Position numbers and translations under genes: made by a program
In this document: positions 24,701 to 33,317 of the stretch, in pieces
Position numbering within the stretch: position 1 is the first letter of the stretch
How the letters are laid out: every line of letters starts with the position of its first letter
Notes under the pieces: model-generated
Seen by the model: the letters and a program-made list of their open reading frames with translations, nothing else
Told to the model about the DNA's origin: nothing
Database searches by the model: none
Source: M3007 sp031425035
GTDB lineage: Bacteria; Bacteroidota; Bacteroidia; Chitinophagales; Saprospiraceae
NCBI GenBank assembly: GCA_031425035.1
Contig: JANPIN010000077.1
Coordinates: 1-64,000, forward strand
Direction of reading: 5' to 3'
DNA length: 64,000 bases

Positions 24701-25507
24701 ATGGAAAAAATTACAGAGTCAGATTCCAGCTATCGCCACCTGGAAAAAATGAGCGTGCTGGAGATTTTGACCAGCATAAATGCGGAGGATCAGACGGTCG
24801 CTCAATCCGTTGCAAGGGCTATTCCGCAGGTGGAGGCCTTCGTGGAGGCTTTGGAGCCGAAAATGCGGGAGGGTGGCCGTCTGTTCTATATTGGCGCCGG
24901 TACCAGCGGCCGGCTCGGCATTCTCGATGCGTCGGAATGCCCGCCTACGTTCGGTGTGCCTGCCGATTGGGTGATCGGGCTGATTGCGGGTGGCGATCAG
25001 GCCATTCGCCGGGCGGTCGAAAATGCGGAAGACAGTCCCACCCAAGCCTGGGTCGACTTACAAGCCTGGCAAATTGATGCTTTGGATACGGTCATTGGGA
25101 TTGCCGCTTCCGGCACCACGCCGTATGTGGTGCACGGACTACGCGCCTGTCGCGAGCAGGGCATACAAACGGGATGTATTACCTGTAATCCTGGCGCTCC
25201 AGTGCTCGCGGAAGCGGACTTTCCCATACTGGCGGTCGTCGGACCAGAGTTTATTACCGGTAGCAGCCGCATGAAAGCCGGCACCGCCCAGAAGTTGATC
25301 CTCAACATGATCTCTACCGCCGTAATGATCCGACTGGGCCGGGTAGAAGACAACAAAATGGTGGATATGCAACTCACCAACGCCAAGCTAATCGAACGGG
25401 GGACGCACATGATCATGCAGCCCACCGGCCTCGAATACGAAGCGGCTAAACATTTGCTGCTGCGTTTCGGCAGCGTACGGGCGGCTTTGCGCGCCTACGG
25501 ATCCTAA
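24701..25507 (+). CDS. murQ: N-acetylmuramic acid 6-phosphate etherase
   Basis: MurQ cleaves the lactyl ether of MurNAc-6-phosphate to give GlcNAc-6-phosphate and D-lactate, a step in peptidoglycan recycling in the cytoplasm. The 268-aa protein has the SIS fold, with FYIGAGTSGRLGILDASECPP near 66, GIAASGTTPYV near 132 and the family signature GSSRMKAGTAQK near 186. The C-terminus stops about 30 residues short of the usual 300, after SVRAALRAYGS, so the terminal helical domain is trimmed but the active site is whole. It probably shares an operon with DUF3467 and overlaps the convergent lpxK gene by four bases. Confidence 0.93.
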   Translation: MEKITESDSSYRHLEKMSVLEILTSINAEDQTVAQSVARAIPQVEAFVEALEPKMREGGRLFYIGAGTSGRLGILDASECPPTFGVPADWVIGLIAGGDQAIRRAVENAEDSPTQAWVDLQAWQIDALDTVIGIAASGTTPYVVHGLRACREQGIQTGCITCNPGAPVLAEADFPILAVVGPEFITGSSRMKAGTAQKLILNMISTAVMIRLGRVEDNKMVDMQLTNAKLIERGTHMIMQPTGLEYEAAKHLLLRFGSVRAALRAYGS

Positions 25508-26571
25508 GACCGGAATTCCAGCATGAATTTCTGCACGTCCGCCTGAAATAAGGCTTCATCCTGATCGCAAAAAGCGACTTCTACCGGCAATACGAACACG
25601 GGCAGGGTATTTTTCCAGAAAAAACCCTGGTGCAGCTCCAAGCGGGCCGCATCTTTCTCCGTCGTGATGATGATCTTATTGCGCGAAGGCAATTGCTCAA
25701 AGCGCTTCAACAGGTCGTTCAGGTCGGTTTCCTCAAAATAATGATGGTCTTCGTATTCCAGGGTTTGCACCGAGCGTACTTCGGCAGCCAGGTGGCTCAG
25801 TAAATAGTCCGTATTGGCAATGGCGCTCACCAGTAACACGTCCGTCTCCAGATCCAGCGGGCGGCGCAGGTCGGGCCGCAGCAGGTCAAAAGGCAGTCCA
25901 TACCGGTACTGCGAAAAATAGACCCGCTGCCGGGGATACGGATCGATCTCCAGCAGCATTTCGCGGCGTTGCAGTTCCGTCAGATCCGGTGGGCACTTGG
26001 TTACGACGATGATGTCCGCCCGCCGGTAGCCCAGTCGCCATTCCCGCAGCCTGCCCGCCGGCAGCAGCCAGTCGGAGGTAAACGGGCGGCTAAATTCCGT
26101 CAGTAAAATATTCAGACCCGGCGTGACGGCCAGGTGCTGGAAAGCATCGTCGAGCAGGATACACTGGGTATCCGGACTATATTTGAGTACCTCGGGGACC
26201 CCCAGTGCCCGGCTTTCCCCGACGTTAATGGGTACGGATGGAAATTTTCTTTTGAACTGCAGCGGTTCGTCACCGGCATCTTCCGCTGTGTCGATCAGGG
26301 TCACCGGGCGGAAACCGAAGGTCTTTCGTCCGTAGCCCCGGCTGAGGACGGCCACATTGATAAACTGATCGAGCCAGCGTATGAGGTACTCGATGTGGGG
26401 AGATTTGCCGGCGCCGCCGACAGAAAGGTTGCCCACGGAGATCACGGGCAGATCAAAACGTACGCTGCGGAGTACGCCGACCCGGTAGAGGAGATTACGG
26501 GTACCCACCGCCAGGCCGTAAAGCAGGGCAAGCGGCAGTAGCAGCACGCGGATGACAATATCTTCGGACAA
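25504..26571 (-). CDS. lpxK: tetraacyldisaccharide 4'-kinase
   Basis: LpxK phosphorylates the 4' position of the lipid A disaccharide-1-phosphate at the inner membrane. The 355-aa protein has an N-terminal membrane-associated helix (VIRVLLLPLALLYGLAVG), the P-loop SVGNLSVGGAGKSPH at about 45-59 (the family usually has GGTGKTP, so Thr to Ser and Thr to Ala here are mild changes) and the GYGRK motif near 80. A DDAFQH segment near 139 is the usual LpxK DDGFQH. It reads toward murQ and shares its stop-codon region. Upstream lies the tRNA-Phe gene. No other lipid A genes are nearby. Confidence 0.93.
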   Translation of the reverse strand: MSEDIVIRVLLLPLALLYGLAVGTRNLLYRVGVLRSVRFDLPVISVGNLSVGGAGKSPHIEYLIRWLDQFINVAVLSRGYGRKTFGFRPVTLIDTAEDAGDEPLQFKRKFPSVPINVGESRALGVPEVLKYSPDTQCILLDDAFQHLAVTPGLNILLTEFSRPFTSDWLLPAGRLREWRLGYRRADIIVVTKCPPDLTELQRREMLLEIDPYPRQRVYFSQYRYGLPFDLLRPDLRRPLDLETDVLLVSAIANTDYLLSHLAAEVRSVQTLEYEDHHYFEETDLNDLLKRFEQLPSRNKIIITTEKDAARLELHQGFFWKNTLPVFVLPVEVAFCDQDEALFQADVQKFMLEFRS

Positions 26572-26658
26572 TTTTCCTGTGTATTAAAAAGCGAACATAC
26601 GGTGAAGCCGGAGGGAAATAAATGCAAATCGCCCAAATCAATTTGACATAAACAAAAA

Positions 26659-26692
26659 AAAGTTCCGAAGGGATGAATCCCGACGGAACTTT
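26659..26692 (-). terminator. intrinsic terminator of tRNA-Phe
   Basis: On the minus strand AAAGTTCCG (26692-26684) pairs with CGGAACTTT (26667-26659). A second inner stem (GGGATTCATCCC) lies in the loop and a run of T follows. It begins two bases after the tRNA CCA end, which fits termination of a single-tRNA transcript. Confidence 0.85.
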
Positions 26693-26693
26693 G

Positions 26694-26769
26694 TGGTGGT
26701 GCCTCCCAGAATCGAACTGGGGACACATGGATTTTCAGTCCATTGCTCTACCATCTGAGCTAAGGCACC
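26694..26769 (-). tRNA. tRNA-Phe (anticodon GAA)
   Basis: The 76-nt cloverleaf folds completely: a 7-bp acceptor stem (GGTGCCT with AGGCACC), D arm GCTC/GAGC, anticodon stem ATGGA/TCCAT around the loop CTGAAAA, a five-base variable region, and T arm CCCAG/CTGGG with TTCGATT. The anticodon GAA reads Phe codons. CCA is encoded. It is transcribed from the minus strand and followed by an intrinsic terminator. Confidence 0.97.
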
Positions 26770-26934
26770 TAGCTGCTTTAAAAGCGGCGGCAAAGATACA
26801 CGTGGTTTTGATAAAGCAACCCACCAGTTGGTATTTTTTTGAAAAAGCGTTGGAATTTATCTGTTTTATCCTGGCAAAGGCCACTACATTCGCCAAATTT
26901 ACGTTTCCAGCCCCATCACTTATACCTGACCGCC

Positions 26935-27783
26935 ATGTTTGCCAACCTGCTCGCCGCTCCTTTCGTTGTTATTTCCCTGGTATTTTTATACCTGGCCTGG
27001 CAAATTGATGAAGAGTATGCGCCCTGGATCATCCCGTTTCTGCTCGTTACTGCCCTGATTTTTATTTTAAAACCGGAGATCAACTGGTGGTGGTACCGGC
27101 GTAACCCACCCCACCTCCATCCGGGATTGCAGCGGCTGCTGGAACGTTTCTGTCTGCCCTATCAGCGGCTCGATCCGGCGCGGCAGCAGTTGTTTCGCGA
27201 GCGCGTTGCCCTGTTCATCCTGACGACTGATTGGACGCCGATGGCTTTCCCGGAAGATGAACTGCCGCAGGACATTCAGGTAGCCCTCGCCGCTCAGGCG
27301 GTCGCGCTGACCTTACACCAGGAAGATTTCGTATTCGAGCCTTTTGAAAAAGTGATCGTTTATCCGGGGCCATTTCCGACCCAGCTTCATCCGATCGCCC
27401 ACGCTTCAGAGTTGTATAAACCGGATGGCTGTCTGATTTTTTCAGCCGAACAGGTCATGATGGCGTTTACGGAGCCGGATCGCTGGTTCAACGTCGGCTT
27501 ATACGAATACGCCCGCGCGTTCGTAGATATGCATCCGACGGAAACCTGGCCGGACTGGTCGGAGGAAGAACACTGGAACTTACTGGAGCAAACGAGCGGA
27601 ATGCCCCGGTCGCATATCGAGTCCATTATCGGCCTGCCGGATGCGGACATATTGGGCGTGACCATTCACCATTATTTCCAGTTTCGCACTCGTTTCCTGG
27701 AAGTACTACCGGAGGAGGCCGCTGTGCTGGGGCAAATTTTTAGAGAAGATACAACGGTGGAGCATCATTTGAAATTGATGTAA
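26935..27783 (+). CDS. MtfA-like membrane protein with a lost zinc site
   Basis: A 282-aa protein of the MtfA (DgsA anti-repressor / zinc-dependent peptidase) fold with an added N-terminal double membrane segment (residues 3-50). The MtfA-like part begins LQRLLERFCLPYQRLDPARQQLFRERVALFI and contains FEKVIVYPGPF. Where active members have HEFAH this one has Tyr190-Glu-Tyr-Ala-Arg194, and the downstream region normally providing a Glu ligand reads VTIHHYFQF. All expected metal ligands except the catalytic Glu191 appear replaced. The ATG at 26935 is preferred to one 96 bp upstream because it begins the first membrane segment. The gene overlaps the convergent M23 gene by 19 bp. A pseudo-enzyme is likely. 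Confidence 0.78.
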   Translation: MFANLLAAPFVVISLVFLYLAWQIDEEYAPWIIPFLLVTALIFILKPEINWWWYRRNPPHLHPGLQRLLERFCLPYQRLDPARQQLFRERVALFILTTDWTPMAFPEDELPQDIQVALAAQAVALTLHQEDFVFEPFEKVIVYPGPFPTQLHPIAHASELYKPDGCLIFSAEQVMMAFTEPDRWFNVGLYEYARAFVDMHPTETWPDWSEEEHWNLLEQTSGMPRSHIESIIGLPDADILGVTIHHYFQFRTRFLEVLPEEAAVLGQIFREDTTVEHHLKLM

Positions 27784-28721
27784 TCCACCGGGTTGGCCGG
27801 GCGGCCTTTATACCAGAGTTCAAAATGTAAATGCGGGCCGGAGGTACTTTCGCCGGAATTTCCGATGATCGCAATGGCTTCTCCCGCCTTCACGGCACTG
27901 CCGGTTTCCTTCAGCAGGATCGAATTGTGCTTATACATGGTCACCACATTATTCGGGTGTTGAATAGCAATACTGTAACCGGTTTCCACGGTATAACCGG
28001 ACGAAATGACCACGCCGGTAGCGGCAGCTTTTACGGCCGTGTTTTTGGCGGCGGCTACGTCTACGCCGAAATGGTTTTTAGGCAGGTCAAAGCCGGAAGT
28101 AATGTCGCCCGAAACCGGCGGCATAAAGGAAATTTGTTCCAGGGGAATATCGCGCATTCCCACGTTACCCACGGCTGCGGCCGCTACAGGCGTAGCCGGT
28201 TCGCTGGTAAAAGTACCTTTCGACACGGCCGTACGCAGTTGTTCATCTTCCGGAATACGGTCGGCATCCTGGGGAACGGTGTCGGTAGTTTCCGCAGGCT
28301 GTCCTTGTTTTTCGGCTGCTTCTTTACTGAAAGAACCCATGTCGCCGACAAGGATTTTGCGGATATTCTCGTTGTAGCGCCGGGTTGCTTCTATTTCGTT
28401 TTCCAGGCCGGAAACCTTGGTAACCAGTTCGCTGATCTGGGCATCGCGGTTAAAATCGCCGTAACCGGGAATATACCTCTTAAGCGGTGTCCACACGATG
28501 GCCGCCACGACGAGAAATACGGTCGCCACGATGAGCGTACTGAAGCCGACATATACGCTCAACGGAGTGAGTTTGATCGACGTCACCTCCTCGAAAGTGT
28601 CGTCGTTCATGATGACCAACCGGTGTTTGTCGCGCAGTTTTTCCATCAGGCTGCGCTCATCATTATTGCTCCGGCGAAAGAAGGCGGCCAGTTTTTTGAA
28701 AAAACCGAAATATTTTTGCAT
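27765..28721 (-). CDS. M23 family murein endopeptidase with membrane anchor and coiled coil
   Basis: A 318-aa bitopic protein. About 50 cytoplasmic residues precede a membrane helix (YVGFSTLIVATVFLVVAAIVW, about 55-75), then a periplasmic coiled coil (about 92-125), a linker, and a C-terminal LytM domain. Zinc ligands are all present: His217 and Asp221 in HFGVD, and His299 in HLHF, with the supporting His265 in YKHN and His297. It should cleave peptidoglycan cross-bridges, or act as an EnvC/NlpD-like activator, since coiled-coil-LytM proteins of this layout often control division or rod growth. It reads toward the MtfA-like gene and overlaps it. Confidence 0.92.
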   Translation of the reverse strand: MQKYFGFFKKLAAFFRRSNNDERSLMEKLRDKHRLVIMNDDTFEEVTSIKLTPLSVYVGFSTLIVATVFLVVAAIVWTPLKRYIPGYGDFNRDAQISELVTKVSGLENEIEATRRYNENIRKILVGDMGSFSKEAAEKQGQPAETTDTVPQDADRIPEDEQLRTAVSKGTFTSEPATPVAAAAVGNVGMRDIPLEQISFMPPVSGDITSGFDLPKNHFGVDVAAAKNTAVKAAATGVVISSGYTVETGYSIAIQHPNNVVTMYKHNSILLKETGSAVKAGEAIAIIGNSGESTSGPHLHFELWYKGRPANPVDYINFK

Positions 28722-28764
28722 CCTTATATGAAAATTGAACGGTGGATATTGGGTTTATTAATAG

Positions 28765-28772
28765 CAAAGGTC
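28765..28772 (-). promoter_or_regulatory. putative -7 element (GACCTTTG) of the M23 gene
   Basis: One mismatch from TAnnTTTG and identical to the octamer before the amidohydrolase gene. It lies 44 bp upstream of the M23 start codon in the divergent spacer with sprE. Confidence 0.3.
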
Positions 28773-28914
28773 GTTCAAAAACCAATTGCAACGCCTGCTG
28801 CGCCCATTTTGCTGTTTCTATTTTTGTTAAAACAACGACCCGAGGCAACCATTTACTGTTAAAAAGCAACTACTCAGGTTCATTGAGCAACCTGATACTG
28901 ACAAAAATCAAGGC

Positions 28915-31890
28915 ATGAAAAAGTTTTGGATAATCACCCTGACCCTGGCGGTTTGCACCCTGATGGCGGGTTGTGTCACACAAAAAAAGAAAGGCCAGGA
29001 GGTCGGCTGGCTGAAACGCGGCTACCATAACCTGACTTCCAAGTATAATTATTGGTTCAATGCCGATGAATTGTTTCGCCTCACCACGGCCAAACTGGAG
29101 GAACAACATACCGATAATTATAACCAGCTGCTCGACATCTATCCCTACGTGGCTACCGATCCGCAATCGGCGAAGGGCGACCTGGATAATGTGGTCAAAA
29201 AAGCGGCTTCGGGTATTGCCCTGCACCGCCCCGGCGATTTCGCCGATGACTGCTACACCCTGATCGGGCAGGCGCAGTACGTAAAACATGATTTTGAAAC
29301 CGCCGAATCCACCTTTCGCTGGATCAAGGACGAGTACAATCCAAACAAGAAAACCAAGAAGTTTCGCCCCACTGCCAAGCAGAAAAAGGAAGTGGCCAAG
29401 GATAAAAAGAAGGCGGTAGAGAAAAAGAAAAAAACGAAAGCGAAAGAGGTAAAGAAGAAAAAAGAAGCTAAAGCCGACGCTGCCAAGGAAAAGAAAAAAG
29501 CCTATGAGGCGAAGAAAAAAGCGGCCGAGAAAAAAAGAAAACAAGCGGCTAAAGACCGGAAAAAAGGTAAAAAAGTACCTAAAACGACCAAACCGGCGCC
29601 TGCTCCTGCAACCACGGCCCCCGTGAAAGCGCCGGAAACGCCGGTCGTAGAAGAAGCCCCTAAGCCGGAAGTCAAGGAAGAAGCCGAAGTTATCGGCCGT
29701 AACCCCTATAAAAAAAGAATGGGCCGGGTAGCCGCTTACCCGCTGGCAATGGTCTGGTTTGCCCGTACCCTGACGGAAAGGGAAAAGTACGAGGAAGCAG
29801 ATTTTGTGCTGCGCGACCTGAATGAAGACCGGTTTTTTCCCGCTAAGCTGCGCGATGATCTCGCCGCTGCGGAAGCTGACCTGTGGATCAAACAAAAAAA
29901 ATATGACCGGGCCATCGAACCCTTGACCCGGGCCGTGAAATATGCCGGCAAGAAAAAGGAGCGGGCGCGGTATGCTTTTATTCTGGCTCAGCTCTATGAC
30001 CGGACCGGCCAGTACGAGAATGCCTTTGCCGCCTACGAAACGGTGTTGAAAAGCGGCCCGGTATATGAAATGGACTTCAATTCGCGCCTGCACCAGGTGG
30101 TGGCCGGCTGGAGTAACGGTCAGATGAGCAGCGCCGAAGCCAACCGGACACTGGAGAAATTGGGCAAAGACGAGAAAAATAAAGATTACCGCGATCAAAT
30201 CTATTTCACGCTGGCGGAAATTGCCCTCAAAGACGGATTGAAAACGGATGCCATCGCCTTTCTGCGTCAATCGCTGGCGGCCAGCCAGGGCAATGCCGCA
30301 CAACGCGCCGAAAGTTACCTCAAGCTGGCTGACCTGTACTTCGAATCGGAAGATTTTGTGAGCGCCAAATCATACTTCGACAGCACGATCACGGTGCTGC
30401 CGGCCACGGATGTGCGTTATAAAAGAGCCAGCGATTATGCCGCCAACCTGACCGACATCGCACGCCTGATCACTACCATCGCCGCGAATGACAGCATTGT
30501 ACGCGTGTATGGTATGAGCGATGATCAACGCAAAGAACTGGCTAAGTCGATCCGTAAAAAACAGCAGGAACAGGCCGAAGCCGAAGCCGCTGCCGCACGG
30601 GTCGCCGCCGCAAAAGCCGCCTCTGGCGGTACGAAAGCCCCGCCACCCGTGGCCGGTGCCAAACCTTCCTCGTTCTATTTTTACAATGAAGCCTATTTGA
30701 AAAAAGGCAGGAAGGATTTCAGCAAAACCTGGGGCGACCGTAAACTGGAAGACAACTGGCGGCGCAGTAACCGGCAACAAGCCGGTAATAACGAAGAAGT
30801 GGCCACCCGTACTGATAGCTCCGGGAATGAAGTCGTGTCGGACAATGATGTCGATAATATTTTCAAGACCCTACCGAAAAGCGAAGCCGAACTCGCCACC
30901 ATCCGGGCCGCTACCTACGAGGCGATGTACACGCTCGGCACGCTTTTCCGCGATAAACTGCAGAATAGCCGCCGCAGTGCCAGTACCCTGGAAGATGTGC
31001 AGTCGCGCTACCCCGACACCCTCCGGCACGAAAAAGAAGTCTGGTACTATTCTTACCTGGATTATTACGACCTCAGTAATAAACCGAAGGCCAAGTTTTA
31101 CTACGATAAACTGACCGGTAAATATCCCAACAGCCCCTATGCGCGGGCCTTGAGCGATCCAAATTTCCTGAACGCGAGCAAATCGCGGGAGCGGGAACTG
31201 ACCACTTATTACGACTCTACGTTCACCATTTTCCAACAGGGACAGTACCAGATGGCTTTTGAGCGCTGCACGGATGCGCCCCGCAAATACGGTTCGCAAA
31301 ATCCGTTGATGGCCAAATTTGCCTTGCTCAGCGCCCTCTGTATAGGCAACCTGCAGGGTAATGAAGCTTATTGTAAAGCGCTCTCGGAGGTGATCGGTCG
31401 TTATCCGGCCAGTGCGGAAGCCACCCGGGCAAAGGAAATTGCGCGTCTGCTGGGTTGTAAGGGCTTCGAGGTAGTCGAAGAGCCGAAGGCTAAAACGCAG
31501 ATCGACGATGCCTTTACCCGCGAGGACGATAAACTGCACTACTTCATCGTCGCGCTGTCCGGCAGCGACGTCCGCCTCGACGACGTAAAAGGCGCCGTGT
31601 CGGACTATAACCGCGAGTTCCACAAAACGGAGCAACTGCGTATTTCCAATATTTTCCTGGGCACCAACACCGATGCGCCCATCGTGGTCATCCGGAAGTT
31701 CGATACCAAGGATCAGGCGATGCGCTACTACAACGAGGTGAAAGATAAGAAAGGCTTCCTCGGCGAAACGGACAAGAAAACCTACAACAAGGAGTTCTTT
31801 GCCATTACGCAGGAAAACTACCGGCGGGTACTGAAGAACAAAACGCTGGAAGGATACAGGACGTTTTTCGGGGACAATTATTTGAAATAA
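28915..31890 (+). CDS. sprE: T9SS/gliding lipoprotein SprE (PorW)
   Basis: A 991-aa TPR lipoprotein of the SprE/PorW family, an accessory of the type IX secretion system that also supports gliding. Lipobox LMAGC places the lipid-bearing Cys at residue 20. The family opening is clear: KRGYHNLTSKYNYWFNADEL, then QLLDIYPYVATDP. TPR-like helical repeats occupy about 95-150, 270-500 and 680-840, and the tail (850-991) resembles the repeat-capping region of PorW. Between them, residues 157-225 form an extremely Lys-rich stretch with Ala and Glu, followed by a Pro/Ala linker, unusual in a periplasmic protein. The gene is divergent from M23 and converges on an M20 peptidase, with a palindromic repeat between. 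Confidence 0.88.
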   Translation: MKKFWIITLTLAVCTLMAGCVTQKKKGQEVGWLKRGYHNLTSKYNYWFNADELFRLTTAKLEEQHTDNYNQLLDIYPYVATDPQSAKGDLDNVVKKAASGIALHRPGDFADDCYTLIGQAQYVKHDFETAESTFRWIKDEYNPNKKTKKFRPTAKQKKEVAKDKKKAVEKKKKTKAKEVKKKKEAKADAAKEKKKAYEAKKKAAEKKRKQAAKDRKKGKKVPKTTKPAPAPATTAPVKAPETPVVEEAPKPEVKEEAEVIGRNPYKKRMGRVAAYPLAMVWFARTLTEREKYEEADFVLRDLNEDRFFPAKLRDDLAAAEADLWIKQKKYDRAIEPLTRAVKYAGKKKERARYAFILAQLYDRTGQYENAFAAYETVLKSGPVYEMDFNSRLHQVVAGWSNGQMSSAEANRTLEKLGKDEKNKDYRDQIYFTLAEIALKDGLKTDAIAFLRQSLAASQGNAAQRAESYLKLADLYFESEDFVSAKSYFDSTITVLPATDVRYKRASDYAANLTDIARLITTIAANDSIVRVYGMSDDQRKELAKSIRKKQQEQAEAEAAAARVAAAKAASGGTKAPPPVAGAKPSSFYFYNEAYLKKGRKDFSKTWGDRKLEDNWRRSNRQQAGNNEEVATRTDSSGNEVVSDNDVDNIFKTLPKSEAELATIRAATYEAMYTLGTLFRDKLQNSRRSASTLEDVQSRYPDTLRHEKEVWYYSYLDYYDLSNKPKAKFYYDKLTGKYPNSPYARALSDPNFLNASKSRERELTTYYDSTFTIFQQGQYQMAFERCTDAPRKYGSQNPLMAKFALLSALCIGNLQGNEAYCKALSEVIGRYPASAEATRAKEIARLLGCKGFEVVEEPKAKTQIDDAFTREDDKLHYFIVALSGSDVRLDDVKGAVSDYNREFHKTEQLRISNIFLGTNTDAPIVVIRKFDTKDQAMRYYNEVKDKKGFLGETDKKTYNKEFFAITQENYRRVLKNKTLEGYRTFFGDNYLK

Positions 31891-31913
31891 GGGGCTGATT
31901 CATCCCTGATTTT

Positions 31914-32013
31914 GTGATGCAATGTAGCAGGATGGTAACGCGGATGCAACGGATTTGGCTGATTTTCACGGATTTTTAAATCTGTAGTATCCGTAAAATC
32001 CGCGTTACCATCC
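31914..32013. repeat. ACGGATTT-type palindromic repeat, copy 1
   Basis: A 100-bp imperfect palindrome between the convergent sprE and M20 genes. It opens TGATGCAATGTAGCAGGATGG, continues with GCGGATGCAACGGATTT and TTCACGGATTTTTAAA at the centre, and returns as ATCCGTAAAATCCGCGTTACC. Its right edge touches the M20 stop codon exactly. Related copies lie at 41008, 55490 and 58679. Confidence 0.8.
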
Positions 32014-33201
32014 TTACTTCCCCAACTCCTGTACTGCCAGCCAGGCCATCAAGCCCATGCCCGTTTCCAGCGCCGCCTCATCCACGTCGAAGGTTTCGGT
32101 ATGCAGCGGCGAGGTAATGCCGCGCTCCGGGTTGCCGGTGCCCAGGCGGTAAAAACAGGCCGGCATGGCTTGTGAAAAATAGGCGAAATCCTCCGCAGTC
32201 ATACGCATGGGCAGGTCGACGACCTTGTCTTTACCTAAATATTCGATGGCCCATTTCTTGGTACGGGCGGTCAGCTCTTCGTGGTTATGCAGCACCGGGT
32301 AGCCGCGCCGGATCTGGAATTCGCAGGCGGCGCCAAAGCCTTTGGCCACGCTTTCGGCTATTTTCTTCATGCGCCGGTGGGCTTCCCCGCGCCATTTCTC
32401 GTGCATGGTGCGGAACGTGCCTTCCAGTTTTACCTCGTTGGGAATGATGTTGGTCGCCCCGCCAACGGTATTTATTTTACCGAAAGTCAGCACCGAAGGT
32501 ATGGCCGGGTCGGCGTAGCGGCTAATGACCTGCTGCAGCGCAACGATGATCTGGGCGGTAATGACCACCGGGTCCACGCATTCCTGCGGCATGGCGCCAT
32601 GGCCGCCGCGTCCTTTGACGGTCACGTATATTTCATCTGAAGAAGCCATGTAAATGCCGGGTTTCAAACCGATAAAACCGGCGCGCAGGGGCGGATGAAC
32701 ATGCTGCCCGAAAATGCTGGCCGGCTTGGGATTTTCCAGCACGCCCTCGCGGATCATGATGCTGGCCCCCCCCGGCAGTTTTTCTTCCCCGGGTTGAAAA
32801 ATACATTTCACCGTGCCTTCCCAGTCCGCCCGCAGGCTATGCAGAATATGCACGACGCCCAGCAAAGAGGCTGTATGCACGTCGTGGCCGCAGGCATGCA
32901 TGACGCCCTCGTTTTTACTTTTGAAATCCATTTTATTGGCTTCCAGGATGGGCAGCGCGTCCATATCGCCACGCAAAGCAACGACCCGTTTGCGGGGATT
33001 TTTACCTTTCAGCAGTGCGACCACGCCGTTGCCAGCCATGCCGTGCTGGTATTCCACCCCCATGTCGGCGAGTTTGCCGGCGATGTACTGGCCGGTTTTT
33101 ACTTCCTGGAAAGACAGTTCCGGATATTGGTGCAGGTGGCGGCGGTTGGTGACCGCCTGCTGCTGGTGCTGGCGGGCGAGTTCCTGGATTTTTTCTTTCA
33201 T
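32014..33201 (-). CDS. M20 family amidohydrolase/aminoacylase-like peptidase
   Basis: A 395-aa M20D-type enzyme (hippurate hydrolase, N-acyl-amino-acid amidohydrolase and IAA-amino acid hydrolase relatives) acting on N-acyl amino acids or small peptides in the cytoplasm. Zinc-site motifs are visible: HACGHDVHTASLLG near residue 103, FQPGEEKLPGG near 135 with the catalytic Glu pair, GQHVHPPLRAG near 164, and the terminal HTETFDVDEAAL. The dimerisation domain has GRGGHGAMPQECVDPV. Length is normal. The gene is downstream of batD on the same strand, with a GGTTGAT-type repeat in its leader. Natural substrate cannot be read from sequence. Confidence 0.92.
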   Translation of the reverse strand: MKEKIQELARQHQQQAVTNRRHLHQYPELSFQEVKTGQYIAGKLADMGVEYQHGMAGNGVVALLKGKNPRKRVVALRGDMDALPILEANKMDFKSKNEGVMHACGHDVHTASLLGVVHILHSLRADWEGTVKCIFQPGEEKLPGGASIMIREGVLENPKPASIFGQHVHPPLRAGFIGLKPGIYMASSDEIYVTVKGRGGHGAMPQECVDPVVITAQIIVALQQVISRYADPAIPSVLTFGKINTVGGATNIIPNEVKLEGTFRTMHEKWRGEAHRRMKKIAESVAKGFGAACEFQIRRGYPVLHNHEELTARTKKWAIEYLGKDKVVDLPMRMTAEDFAYFSQAMPACFYRLGTGNPERGITSPLHTETFDVDEAALETGMGLMAWLAVQELGK

Positions 33202-33300
33202 AATAGGGTAATGGTGGATAGCGGTTGATGAGGTTTATAAAAAAGGTTGATAATCAGCATGCTGAATAGGCTTCATCACTCATTTTTATACACTATCAAT
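33202..33300. repeat. GGTTGAT-type imperfect inverted repeat
   Basis: The leader of the M20 gene. The left arm GGTTGATGAGGTTTATAAAA pairs imperfectly with the right arm words TTCATCACTCATTTTTATA and CACTATCAATAA around a near-palindromic centre CAGCATGCTG. Vocabulary matches the spacer at 6037-6166. Confidence 0.65.
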
Positions 33301-33317
33301 AAAAGTACAAACGAATC

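Noticed and set aside
25504..25507. Four-base overlap of murQ and lpxK as a sign of a wrong gene call
   Set aside because: Both products are full family matches to their ends. Short tail-to-tail overlaps occur in compact genomes, and the MtfA-like/M23 pair does the same.
29385..29580. Lys-rich region of sprE as a frameshift or assembly artefact
   Set aside because: The frame stays open on both sides and the SprE-like sequence resumes afterwards in the same frame.
28870..30303. A 477-aa minus-strand open frame with long Phe/Leu/Gly-rich runs inside sprE
   Set aside because: The hydrophobic runs are the complement of the Lys-rich codons of SprE. Not a real membrane protein.
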